NCBI GenBank assembly: GCA_937900125.1
Contig: CALCEK010000268.1
Location: 1-9,549 of the forward strand
DNA: 9,549 bases
Direction of reading: 5' to 3'
From: an uncultured Treponema sp.
GTDB lineage: Bacteria; Spirochaetota; Spirochaetia; Treponematales; Treponemataceae
The translations under genes and the position numbers were made by a program. Below are positions 1 through 5,288 of the stretch, piece after piece. Each line of letters begins with the position of its first letter. The first letter of the stretch is position 1. Under the pieces are notes generated by a model. It was not told the DNA's origin and searched no databases. It worked only from the letters and a program-made list of their open reading frames with translations.

Positions 1-660
1 ATACCACTTTGGAAAGCCTTTAAAAAGCCCTTTTAAATACTTTTGAAACTGGCTCATATCTGTAGCCATTTTTATAGGAGTTAAGAATGCGCCAGCTACT
101 TTGCTAACCGAATTACCGTTAGCAGGTTCAATAACTTTAACAATTTCACCAACTCCCGCTTTAAATTTAACGTTTTTATTTTCTTCATAGTATTTTGTCA
201 GAGTTTTTGCAATTTGACTTGCAATAAAATTTGCAACTTGTCTAATAAAATTAGACACAGCCTGAATCAACTTCTTGAATGCGGCTACAATCATTTTAAA
301 GAACTCTTTTACTTTGTCACCGAATCCTTCCATTCCGTAGGCGAACGGATCGAAGCCCTCGACACCCATCTTGGAAATCTCGACACCAGTGGCAAAACGC
401 TGGTTGATTTCCGTGAGCACATGGTCAGCCATGATTCCAATGGACTCAGACTCACCGAGATATGCTTCGGCGCTCATAGCGAAAGATTCTGTACTTGTAT
501 CAGCTTTATCCGCAAATGCACTCAAAAGACCAAGAGCGTTTGAAAGAGCAACATCTTCCAGAGAAAGTGCACCGGTGTTAATTCTGTGAGCACCAGAGAC
601 AAAATCCTCAACGCTAAAGTCATTACGGAGAAGCGGAGAAATGGTTTGTTTCTTTACCAT
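1..660 (-). CDS. Phage-like virion or internal-head-type protein, N-terminal part
   Basis: An uninterrupted minus-strand frame runs from an ATG at 660-658 to the window edge: 220 codons with no stop. The next in-frame stop upstream is at 687-685, so the start is bounded, although no good Shine-Dalgarno precedes it. The protein opens with MVKKQTISPLLRNDFSVEDF. Residues 1-110 are mixed and acidic. Residues about 112-155 form a long amphipathic stretch rich in F, K, I and A (FGDKVKEFFKMIVAAF), after which the chain becomes lysine-rich. This layout resembles internal or structural head proteins of large tailed phages, but that rests on general character and no defining motif. G+C drops from about 47% (301-660) to about 33% (1-300) inside the frame. 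The C-terminus lies outside the window. The reading frame is well supported; the phage assignment is tentative. Confidence 0.6.
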   Translation of the reverse strand, partial: MVKKQTISPLLRNDFSVEDFVSGAHRINTGALSLEDVALSNALGLLSAFADKADTSTESFAMSAEAYLGESESIGIMADHVLTEINQRFATGVEISKMGVEGFDPFAYGMEGFGDKVKEFFKMIVAAFKKLIQAVSNFIRQVANFIASQIAKTLTKYYEENKNVKFKAGVGEIVKVIEPANGNSVSKVAGAFLTPIKMATDMSQFQKYLKGLFKGFPKWY

Positions 661-691
661 AACAGAGGCAGCTACCCGCCTTCGTTACGGT
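656..691 (-). repeat. 36-nt imperfect palindrome (hairpin) spanning the start codon of the phage-like gene
   Basis: On the minus-strand RNA this segment folds about a central UA into 17 opposed positions, of which 15 pair (three as G-U wobbles) and two are mismatched. On the plus strand the three wobbles become A-C mismatches and only one G-U is gained, so the structure favours the minus-strand transcript. The ATG at 660-658 sits in the 3' arm. No U-tract follows, so it is not a simple terminator. It could be a translation-control hairpin, a REP-like element, or a remnant of a mobile element end. Confidence 0.5.
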
Positions 692-719
692 TTATGTCGT
701 TTTTGGAATTAGAACCCGC

Positions 720-865
720 TCAGAGTCTTGCAATTTCCTCCGCAGAAAGCCCCGTTGATTTTGTGATAATCGCATAGTCAACGCAGACTGCTTTAGTATA
801 ATCGCTGTGTTACGAGCAGCCTCTGCTTTTCCGATATTGATTCCCTCACGCTTGACCGCCAGTCG
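720..865 (-). pseudogene. C-terminal remnant of a PD-(D/E)XK (Rpn/PDDEXK_2-type) nuclease, frameshifted
   Basis: Two adjacent minus-strand frames together rebuild the typical tail of recombination-promoting nuclease/transposase proteins. The first reads REGINIGKAEAARNTAIILK (ending near 786). The second, one base out of phase, reads VDYAIITKSTGLSAEEIARL (782-723) before a TGA at 722-720. Family members usually end in a helix containing EG..GK/AE, then TGLSxEEI. Removing one base near 783-785 would restore one frame (LKQS.VDYAIITKSTGLSAEEI). The catalytic N-terminal domain is absent: the sequence upstream belongs to a zinc-ribbon fragment. This is a dead gene end, joined to other debris around 865-880. 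The family call rests on the recognisable C-terminal pattern only. Confidence 0.6.
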
Positions 866-879
866 CGGTCGAAAAGTTT

Positions 880-963
880 TTGCCGTTCCATGCGATGCAC
901 CATTGTGCCACAGTTGGGGCAAAAGTTTGAGTCATCTCTGAGTGTTTCTCCGCAATTTTTAGA
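880..963 (-). pseudogene. Zinc-ribbon protein fragment (broken)
   Basis: The minus-strand translation SKNCGETLRDDSNFCPNCGT matches the N-terminal zinc ribbon seen on many small bacterial proteins (normally C-x2-C, about 12 residues, then C-x2-C). The second pair, CPNC, is intact, but the first cysteine of the leading pair is replaced by serine (TCT where TGT is expected). A Shine-Dalgarno-like AAGGA lies just upstream (around 968-972), yet no ATG, GTG or TTG follows at a useful distance. The frame can only be opened from a GTG inside the upstream palindrome at 1038, which is unlikely. Downstream it runs into the nuclease remnant and stops at 795-793. Read as the head of a decayed gene; the rest of the protein cannot be identified. 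Confidence 0.5.
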
Positions 964-979
964 GGTTTCCTTATTTTTT

Positions 980-996
980 AGGCTGAAAGCCAGCCT
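980..996. repeat. Short inverted repeat (6-bp stem)
   Basis: AGGCTG (980-985) and CAGCCT (991-996) form a perfect 6-bp stem with a 5-nt loop. It would lie in the leader of the zinc-ribbon remnant transcribed on the minus strand. The A/T run flanks the wrong side for a terminator in either direction. Role unknown. Confidence 0.4.
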
Positions 997-1004
997 ACAG
1001 CTCC

Positions 1005-1038
1005 AGTATAAACGGCAGGCGGTGACAAGTCCTGTCAC
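1005..1038 (-). promoter_or_regulatory. Operator-like palindrome with a relic promoter upstream of the zinc-ribbon fragment
   Basis: GTGACA (1022-1027) and TGTCAC (1033-1038) are perfect inverted half-sites separated by 5 nt. Read on the minus strand the 17-mer is GTGACAGGACTTGTCAC. A -10-like TATACT (minus strand, 1010-1005) follows 11 nt later. The same arrangement, palindrome then TATACT, occurs upstream of the WYL regulator gene, with 16 nt between instead of 11. This suggests a second site for the same regulator that once drove the zinc-ribbon gene; no -35 at proper spacing is evident, so the promoter may be dead. Confidence 0.45.
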
Positions 1039-1070
1039 GGCTACAGAAAAAATATGATTTTTCCGTTTGC

Positions 1071-2045
1071 CTACATGAGCATGGGTGAGTTTTCATCGTC
1101 AGGCTTCTCATCGTCGCCTATGTCCTGCGCGGGAATCTCTGGATGCGCCTTCCCGTCAAGGCTGTCGAGCAGGAACTCCATCACGTGGCCGCCCATCATG
1201 GACTGGAAATTCTCGATGAACGAAAGCGTGCCGTCCGCATTCCTTCGGTAGGTCAGGTGGAAGCCGTCGCTCCGACCGGGGAAAAGAATATGGAGTGTGT
1301 CGCCGTTCTTTTTGTCCTTCTCCACATACGAGCTCCTGCCACAGTCGGGCGATGCCCATTCCTCCACGTTCGGGATGACGTCGGGGATTTTTTCTCCCGC
1401 GCCCTTTCCCTGCGGGATGATTTTTTTGAAGAGCGCAAGTGGCTCAAGCTTAAAATCGCGGTTGTCATGGTAGCCCTCCGTGATGTAAAGCAAGTGCCAC
1501 GCCTCCCACGCATAGATGAGCCTTATGGGGCGCAAAAGGATTCCTGTGCCATCGGACTTTGTGCCGAGTGCGCACAGCCTTCCGTCCATCGCCTCAAGAA
1601 GCTTTTCCGCAAGGCTAAAGTCGCCAGAGCCTGAGAGCGCGACCTGTATGTTCTCGCGCACGGTGCGCCCCGTTATCTGTGGGGAGTTACCCGCGTGGTC
1701 AAGGATTGCTTGGAATGTCTCCTGAACCTTGGTCTTGTAGAACGTGCCAGAAAAGAGCGATTCTAGGAGCCGCTTTGAGAGGAGCAGCACCGAGAGGTCG
1801 TCATCGGTGAACACAATGTCCGAGAGCGCGAAGCGCGGGTTTGTATAGAAATAGCCGTTTTTCTCCTCGTCGTACACAATGGGAGCAGAAAGCTCCGTTT
1901 CCATGTAGGCGAGGTCGCGCAGTATCGTGCGCTTTGACACGCCCAGCTTTTCCGCTATCTGCGCCGCTGACGGGCATCGCCCCTCGCGGATGAGCTCGTC
2001 CACCTTGAACATTCTGCGGTATGCGGATTTGTATTTCTCTTCCAT
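1071..2045 (-). CDS. HTH-WYL domain transcriptional regulator (YafY-like)
   Basis: A 324-aa protein. Residues about 10-60 are a DeoR/HTH_11-type winged helix (AAQIAEKLGVSKRTILRDL, then a wing with YDEEKNGYFY). A middle helical region follows, then a WYL ligand-sensing domain around RLIYAWEAWHLLYITEG, with the W-x-L core as WHL and a trailing FKLEPL. An acidic tail (DDEKPDDENS) closes it. WYL proteins bind DNA as dimers and sense nucleotide or nucleic-acid ligands; several control phage-defence or DNA-damage genes, but the target here is unknown. The ATG at 2045 has a strong AGGAGG 7 nt upstream. The gene is about 58% G+C in sampled lines, far above its right-hand neighbours, which points to transfer. 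It is divergent from the AAA+ gene. Palindromes around its promoter suggest autoregulation. No clear terminator follows it. Confidence 0.88.
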   Translation of the reverse strand: MEEKYKSAYRRMFKVDELIREGRCPSAAQIAEKLGVSKRTILRDLAYMETELSAPIVYDEEKNGYFYTNPRFALSDIVFTDDDLSVLLLSKRLLESLFSGTFYKTKVQETFQAILDHAGNSPQITGRTVRENIQVALSGSGDFSLAEKLLEAMDGRLCALGTKSDGTGILLRPIRLIYAWEAWHLLYITEGYHDNRDFKLEPLALFKKIIPQGKGAGEKIPDVIPNVEEWASPDCGRSSYVEKDKKNGDTLHILFPGRSDGFHLTYRRNADGTLSFIENFQSMMGGHVMEFLLDSLDGKAHPEIPAQDIGDDEKPDDENSPMLM

Positions 2046-2051
2046 CGTAAA

Positions 2052-2093
2052 ATCCTCCTATTGTAGTATATCATACTATGCGCCTAGTGACAG
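2052..2093 (-). promoter_or_regulatory. Promoter and ribosome binding site of the WYL regulator
   Basis: On the minus strand: -35-like CTGTCA (2093-2088), 17-bp spacer, -10 TATACT (2070-2065), then AGGAGG (2057-2052) and the ATG at 2045. A perfect inverted repeat, TAGTAT (2064-2069) and ATACTA (2073-2078) with a 3-nt gap, covers the -10. This fits repression by a dimeric regulator. The -35 lies inside a second palindrome (see 2087-2105). Confidence 0.6.
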
Positions 2094-2105
2094 GTCTTGA
2101 CGCAC
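2087..2105. promoter_or_regulatory. Operator-like imperfect palindrome overlapping the WYL-gene -35
   Basis: GTGACAGGTCTTGACGCAC on the plus strand agrees with the minus-strand reading of the palindrome at 1022-1038 at 14 of 17 positions. It overlaps the -35 of the regulator gene. A recurring, near-palindromic site next to a DNA-binding regulator is the usual sign of its operator. It is about 75 bp from the AAA+ gene promoter, so control of that gene as well is possible but not shown. Confidence 0.5.
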
Positions 2106-2180
2106 TTAGAGTAAATAAGCTGCATTTTGTAAAGAAATAGCCATATTTTTTGAAAAAAAAATAAATTTTTTTGCGTTTTA

Positions 2181-2226
2181 TTTCCTATATTAAAAATATC
2201 TTGTATAATTGATGTACAAGGGGGGA
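2181..2226 (+). promoter_or_regulatory. Promoter, inverted repeat and RBS of the AAA+ gene
   Basis: A perfect TATAAT (2204-2209) lies 20 nt before the ATG at 2230, with only a weak -35 (TTTCCT, 2181-2186) at 17 bp. AAGGGGGGA (2218-2226) is the ribosome binding site. CTTGTA (2200-2205) and TACAAG (2215-2220) form a perfect inverted repeat with a 9-nt gap spanning the -10 and expected start of transcription. This is a plausible operator, unrelated in sequence to the GTGACA palindromes. Confidence 0.55.
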
Positions 2227-2229
2227 ATA

Positions 2230-4569
2230 ATGAGTTACAGAAGACGTTTTAGAAGGCATGGAAAAGGTGGAGCAATTTCTGAAGGGGCAAAAACAAATGC
2301 TGAACGAAGAGTTTTAGCGTTTTATCTTTATCAGATGAGTTTGTTAGAAATTGACGATGACGATATAATGGAAAAATCCATTGTTGCAATCTTAAAATTG
2401 TCTGAAAAACTCGGAAAAAAAGAAAAGCTAAATGATTTCCTTTTAAAAATCGTTTCTACCCTTGTAGTAGAAGGTCGCTTAACTCCGCTTTCAACGGAAG
2501 AAAAAGACAATGAAATTTGTTTTGATTATTCTTCAGTTCCTTACGCTTATGAAGAGGACAAAAGAGTTGACCGCCACATTCCAAGTGGGCTAAGAAATAT
2601 TGACGAAATCATTGTAAACTTTTTCCGCGTAGCAGTTATTTCTAACGATGAAAATTTACTCCCCGAAATAATTGCGAATTTCCTTGTAAGAAAAAATCCC
2701 GCAAACGATATGCGCCTTTTAGATTCCATTCCAGCCTACGTGCAAAGTGTTTTAGAAAAAAACACAGAAGTTGAATTTGTGAGCAACTCGGTGGGACTTT
2801 CCGAAAACGAAACGCGGCTTTTAACGCTGTACGCGCGGCTTTATTCAAACCAACTTTTTTCTGAGTTGTACAATGATTTTACTAGAGACCTTAGACATCG
2901 GATAAACCAAAAAATTTTGGGACTTTCTCCGCACAATTATTCTGCACTCATTCGGGCGGATAGCAAATTGCGAGCTTTTGGTTTTTTAGACGACGAAGGT
3001 TTTATTCAAGATGATTTTTTGGAATGTATTGAAGCGCAAAATATGAAGCCGTTTTTTGCCGATTTATTGAAGGAATTGACTGGAACGCCGTATCCTTTGG
3101 ATTCTTTTAATGTAAATGCAGACACCACAAAAATTATGCGCAAGATGCTTTCTAGCTCCGAAGCAGTTTCTTTAATGCTTTACGGAAAACCAGGCAGCGG
3201 CAAAACGGAATATGCTCGCGCACTTGCATTAGAAAGTGGGCAAAAGGCGTACATTTTTAAAAACGAGCGGGAACTTGCACATTCAGACAACGATGTTTTG
3301 TGCCGCTTAAACTGCCTTCTTTCATTTTCACAAAAGGATTCTGTGATTGTCATTGATGAGGCGGACACTCTTTTGCGTACCCGCGACACAATTTTTGGCT
3401 TCCTTTCTCCAAACAATTCTAAGGGAATTGTAAATAAAATGTTAGAAGAAAATAACAATAAAACAATCTGGATTGTGAATTTTACTTCTCAAATTGATGA
3501 AAGCACTTTGCGCCGATTCACTTATTCATATAAATTCGAGGCAATGCCAAAAAGTCAGCTCCGCGCAATTGCAGAATCAAAACTTGCTCCGCTTTCTTTG
3601 GATTCTCAAACAAACACGCAAATTCTTGACCTTATGGAACGCTACAGTGTTACGGGTTCTTCGGTTGACAATGTTGTAAAAACCATAAAGTGCTTGTCAA
3701 ATTCGGAAGAAAATGAAAAATCCCCTGATTCCCCTAATTCTCCTGATTCCCTTGTGCAATGCGTTCAGTCGGTTTTAAAAGAAAACGAACTTTTGATAAA
3801 CGGAAAAAGTCAAATGCGGGAATCGGTTACGAGCAGTTACGATTTGACCGCGCTAAATGCAAGTATGCCCCCAGAACAAATTGTTCGAATGATTGAAAAC
3901 GCTAAAAGTTTTGCGGAAAAAAATTTGACAGCGCAAAATACTGGAATTAGAATGCTTTTTTACGGATTGAGCGGCACAGGAAAAACGGAATTTGCTCGTT
4001 ACATTGCGCAAAAATTGGGAAAGAAAATCCTTTTAAAACGTGCTTCTGATATTTTGGGAATGTACGTTGGCGAAACTGAAAAAAATATTCGCGATGCTTT
4101 TGAAGAAGCTAGTCGTGCCGAAAGTATTTTGCTCTTTGACGAGGCGGACAGTTTTTTTGCCGACCGAAAAGACGCGGAGCATTCTTGGGAACGTACAAGG
4201 GTAAATGAGTTTTTAACTCAAATGGAAGAATTTTCTGGGATTCTAATTTGCACCACAAATTTAAAGGAAATTATGGATTCTGCGATGAACAGACGATTCC
4301 ATCTTATCGTTGAATTTAAGCCACTTACAAAAGAAGGAATTTATTGTATGGCAGAAAAATATTTTCCTTCAATTCAGTTTTCGGACAAAGATTTTTCTCG
4401 CTTAGAAAATCGCAAATCTATTACACCAGGTGATTTTGGAGTCCTCCAAAGTAGAGTGCGCTTTATGGACCAAAACATAATTTCTTCTTCATATTTAACA
4501 GATGAGCTTTTAAAAATGCAAGATGAAAAAGAAGGTGGCTCTCACACAATTGGATTTTTTGGCGCGTAA
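2230..4569 (+). CDS. Tandem AAA+ ATPase (SpoVK/Cdc48-like) with uncharacterised N-terminal domain
   Basis: A 779-aa protein. Start ATG 2230 is chosen because it follows a strong RBS; the TTG and ATG at 2209-2214 overlap the -10 box. The N-terminus is basic (SYRRRFRRHGKGG); residues about 20-300 are largely helical with no recognised domain. AAA module 1 has Walker A GKPGSGKT (319-326), Walker B VIVIDEAD (372-379), a sensor-like N417 and RRF at 428-430. A Ser/Pro/Asp/Asn linker (around 498-507) leads to AAA module 2: Walker A GLSGTGKT (579-586), pore-loop YVG (612-614), Walker B ILLFDEAD (633-640), sensor-1 N677 and RRF at 688-690. Module 2 therefore looks fit for threading or remodelling a protein, whereas module 1 keeps ATPase motifs but lacks a visible pore loop. 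There is no signal peptide or membrane segment, so it is cytoplasmic. It is a single-gene unit, with no adaptor or protease beside it. The substrate is unknown. The ATPase class is certain; any role in defence or stress is speculation. Confidence 0.85.
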   Translation: MSYRRRFRRHGKGGAISEGAKTNAERRVLAFYLYQMSLLEIDDDDIMEKSIVAILKLSEKLGKKEKLNDFLLKIVSTLVVEGRLTPLSTEEKDNEICFDYSSVPYAYEEDKRVDRHIPSGLRNIDEIIVNFFRVAVISNDENLLPEIIANFLVRKNPANDMRLLDSIPAYVQSVLEKNTEVEFVSNSVGLSENETRLLTLYARLYSNQLFSELYNDFTRDLRHRINQKILGLSPHNYSALIRADSKLRAFGFLDDEGFIQDDFLECIEAQNMKPFFADLLKELTGTPYPLDSFNVNADTTKIMRKMLSSSEAVSLMLYGKPGSGKTEYARALALESGQKAYIFKNERELAHSDNDVLCRLNCLLSFSQKDSVIVIDEADTLLRTRDTIFGFLSPNNSKGIVNKMLEENNNKTIWIVNFTSQIDESTLRRFTYSYKFEAMPKSQLRAIAESKLAPLSLDSQTNTQILDLMERYSVTGSSVDNVVKTIKCLSNSEENEKSPDSPNSPDSLVQCVQSVLKENELLINGKSQMRESVTSSYDLTALNASMPPEQIVRMIENAKSFAEKNLTAQNTGIRMLFYGLSGTGKTEFARYIAQKLGKKILLKRASDILGMYVGETEKNIRDAFEEASRAESILLFDEADSFFADRKDAEHSWERTRVNEFLTQMEEFSGILICTTNLKEIMDSAMNRRFHLIVEFKPLTKEGIYCMAEKYFPSIQFSDKDFSRLENRKSITPGDFGVLQSRVRFMDQNIISSSYLTDELLKMQDEKEGGSHTIGFFGA
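3721..3750 (+). repeat. Degenerate 9-bp tandem repeat in the AAA+ linker
   Basis: Three consecutive 9-bp units encode Ser-Pro-Asp, Ser-Pro-Asn, Ser-Pro-Asp (SPDSPNSPDS), between the two ATPase modules. It is in frame and probably forms a flexible hinge. Such a run could change length by slippage without breaking the frame. Confidence 0.6.
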
Positions 4570-4582
4570 AAATTACGGTTTG

Positions 4583-4613
4583 CCGCGCAGTGTTTTGAAA
4601 ACAGATTGCGCGG
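4583..4613 (+). terminator. Candidate terminator after the AAA+ gene
   Basis: CCGCGCA (4583-4589) pairs perfectly with TGCGCGG (4607-4613); inside, TGTT and AACA can pair further. Only TTT follows, so it is a strong hairpin with a poor U-tract. It lies 13 nt after the stop codon and before the promoter of the next gene. Confidence 0.5.
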
Positions 4614-4633
4614 TTTGCGTGCGACGGTGGCGG

Positions 4634-4667
4634 TTTAAAAAAAATTATTTTGTGTTATACTAAAATT
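4634..4667 (+). promoter_or_regulatory. Promoter of the small exported protein, apparently leaderless
   Basis: TATACT (4656-4661) stands 6 nt before the ATG at 4668, which would place the transcription start at or next to the start codon. TTTAAA (4634-4639) at 16-bp spacing is a weak -35. No Shine-Dalgarno is present, in keeping with a leaderless message. Confidence 0.5.
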
Positions 4668-5240
4668 ATGAAAATGAAGAAAATATATTTTTTAGCATTT
4701 TTTTTGGCTTTACAAACTTTTTGTTTTGCTTCGGTTGACGTAGAACTTCCGCTTGATATGTCGCTTTTTAAAACAGAAATTCCGTTTGACGCACATCAAT
4801 CTTACGGCGAATTTTTCCCGTATTTTTCGGCAGGTCCAGTTCGCGCACTTTATGTTTTTGACGATTTTCCGCAAAACTCAAATTGGAATTTTGCGCTTGG
4901 CGGCGGAGTTTTTGTTTGGCCTTTTCAAGTTTTGGCGGCTTCGGCGCGTGCCGAATACAAAATATTCACTTTTGAAAACCAAAGTTTTTTTACCGTTTCG
5001 GGAACACTTGATGCTGGCGCACTCTTTTTGTTTACAGGATATTACGATGTTGAAAATGGAAAAACTGTAAACAAACTTTATGCTTCCCCCGCTGTTGGAA
5101 CAAGCCTTGAATTGCGCTATCACTTTCCAGGAGAAAAGCATTTTTACACTGGAGGCGGTTTTTTTGTAGGTGGCTCAAATGTTTCTAATTCGCTTTTTGT
5201 TTTGTACGGAATTACAGCACTTGCGGGATTTAGATTTTAG
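4668..5240 (+). CDS. Small exported protein, probable outer-membrane beta-barrel
   Basis: A 190-aa protein starting at ATG 4668 (ATG 4674 is possible). Residues 1-21 are a classical signal peptide: MKMKK, a hydrophobic core, then TFCFA with likely cleavage before S22. The mature part alternates aromatic and small residues in short strands (LGGGVFVWPF, FYTGGGFFVGG) and ends in AGFRF, so the last residue is Phe, as in many proteins inserted by the BAM machinery. Together these suggest a small beta-barrel or periplasmic beta protein. No named family was recognised. Cys19 is not in a lipobox, so it is unlikely to be a lipoprotein. It stands alone between its own promoter and a hairpin, convergent with the hydrolase gene. 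Export is well supported; the barrel is an inference. Confidence 0.7.
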   Translation: MKMKKIYFLAFFLALQTFCFASVDVELPLDMSLFKTEIPFDAHQSYGEFFPYFSAGPVRALYVFDDFPQNSNWNFALGGGVFVWPFQVLAASARAEYKIFTFENQSFFTVSGTLDAGALFLFTGYYDVENGKTVNKLYASPAVGTSLELRYHFPGEKHFYTGGGFFVGGSNVSNSLFVLYGITALAGFRF

Positions 5241-5246
5241 GGCATC

Positions 5247-5276
5247 TCTCTAAATCCACTGTCGTGTATTTAGAGA
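5247..5276. terminator. Bidirectional hairpin between convergent genes
   Basis: TCTCTAAAT (5247-5255) pairs perfectly with ATTTAGAGA (5268-5276). After one mismatch, CAC and GTG extend the stem around a TGTC loop. It lies in the 48-bp gap between two converging stop codons, the expected place for a shared terminator. U-tracts on both sides are poor. Confidence 0.65.
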
Positions 5277-5288
5277 TTCCCTTTAGCG

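Noticed and set aside
214..543. Plus-strand open frame of 109 codons
   Set aside because: It is antisense to the uninterrupted minus-strand frame 660-1, starts from a non-ATG codon without a ribosome site and has no recognisable composition or motif.
692..922. Minus-strand 76-codon frame taken as a gene
   Set aside because: Only its middle matches the nuclease tail; the start is in the zinc-ribbon segment and the family C-terminus continues in another frame.
980..996. Hairpin considered as an intrinsic terminator
   Set aside because: No T-run follows the stem on either strand; the A/T run is on the 5' side of the plus-strand reading.
793..1038. Zinc-ribbon frame taken as an intact 81-aa gene
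   Set aside because: The only start is a GTG inside a palindrome, upstream of the likely -10. The first zinc cysteine is missing and the 3' part runs through an unrelated nuclease remnant.
1143..1634. Plus-strand open frame of 163 codons opposite the WYL gene
   Set aside because: High G+C leaves few stops in any frame. The opposite strand carries clear HTH and WYL motifs and an RBS, so this is a shadow.
2209..2229. Upstream TTG/ATG start for the AAA+ gene
   Set aside because: These codons overlap the TATAAT box and lie upstream of the RBS, so they would not be in the message.
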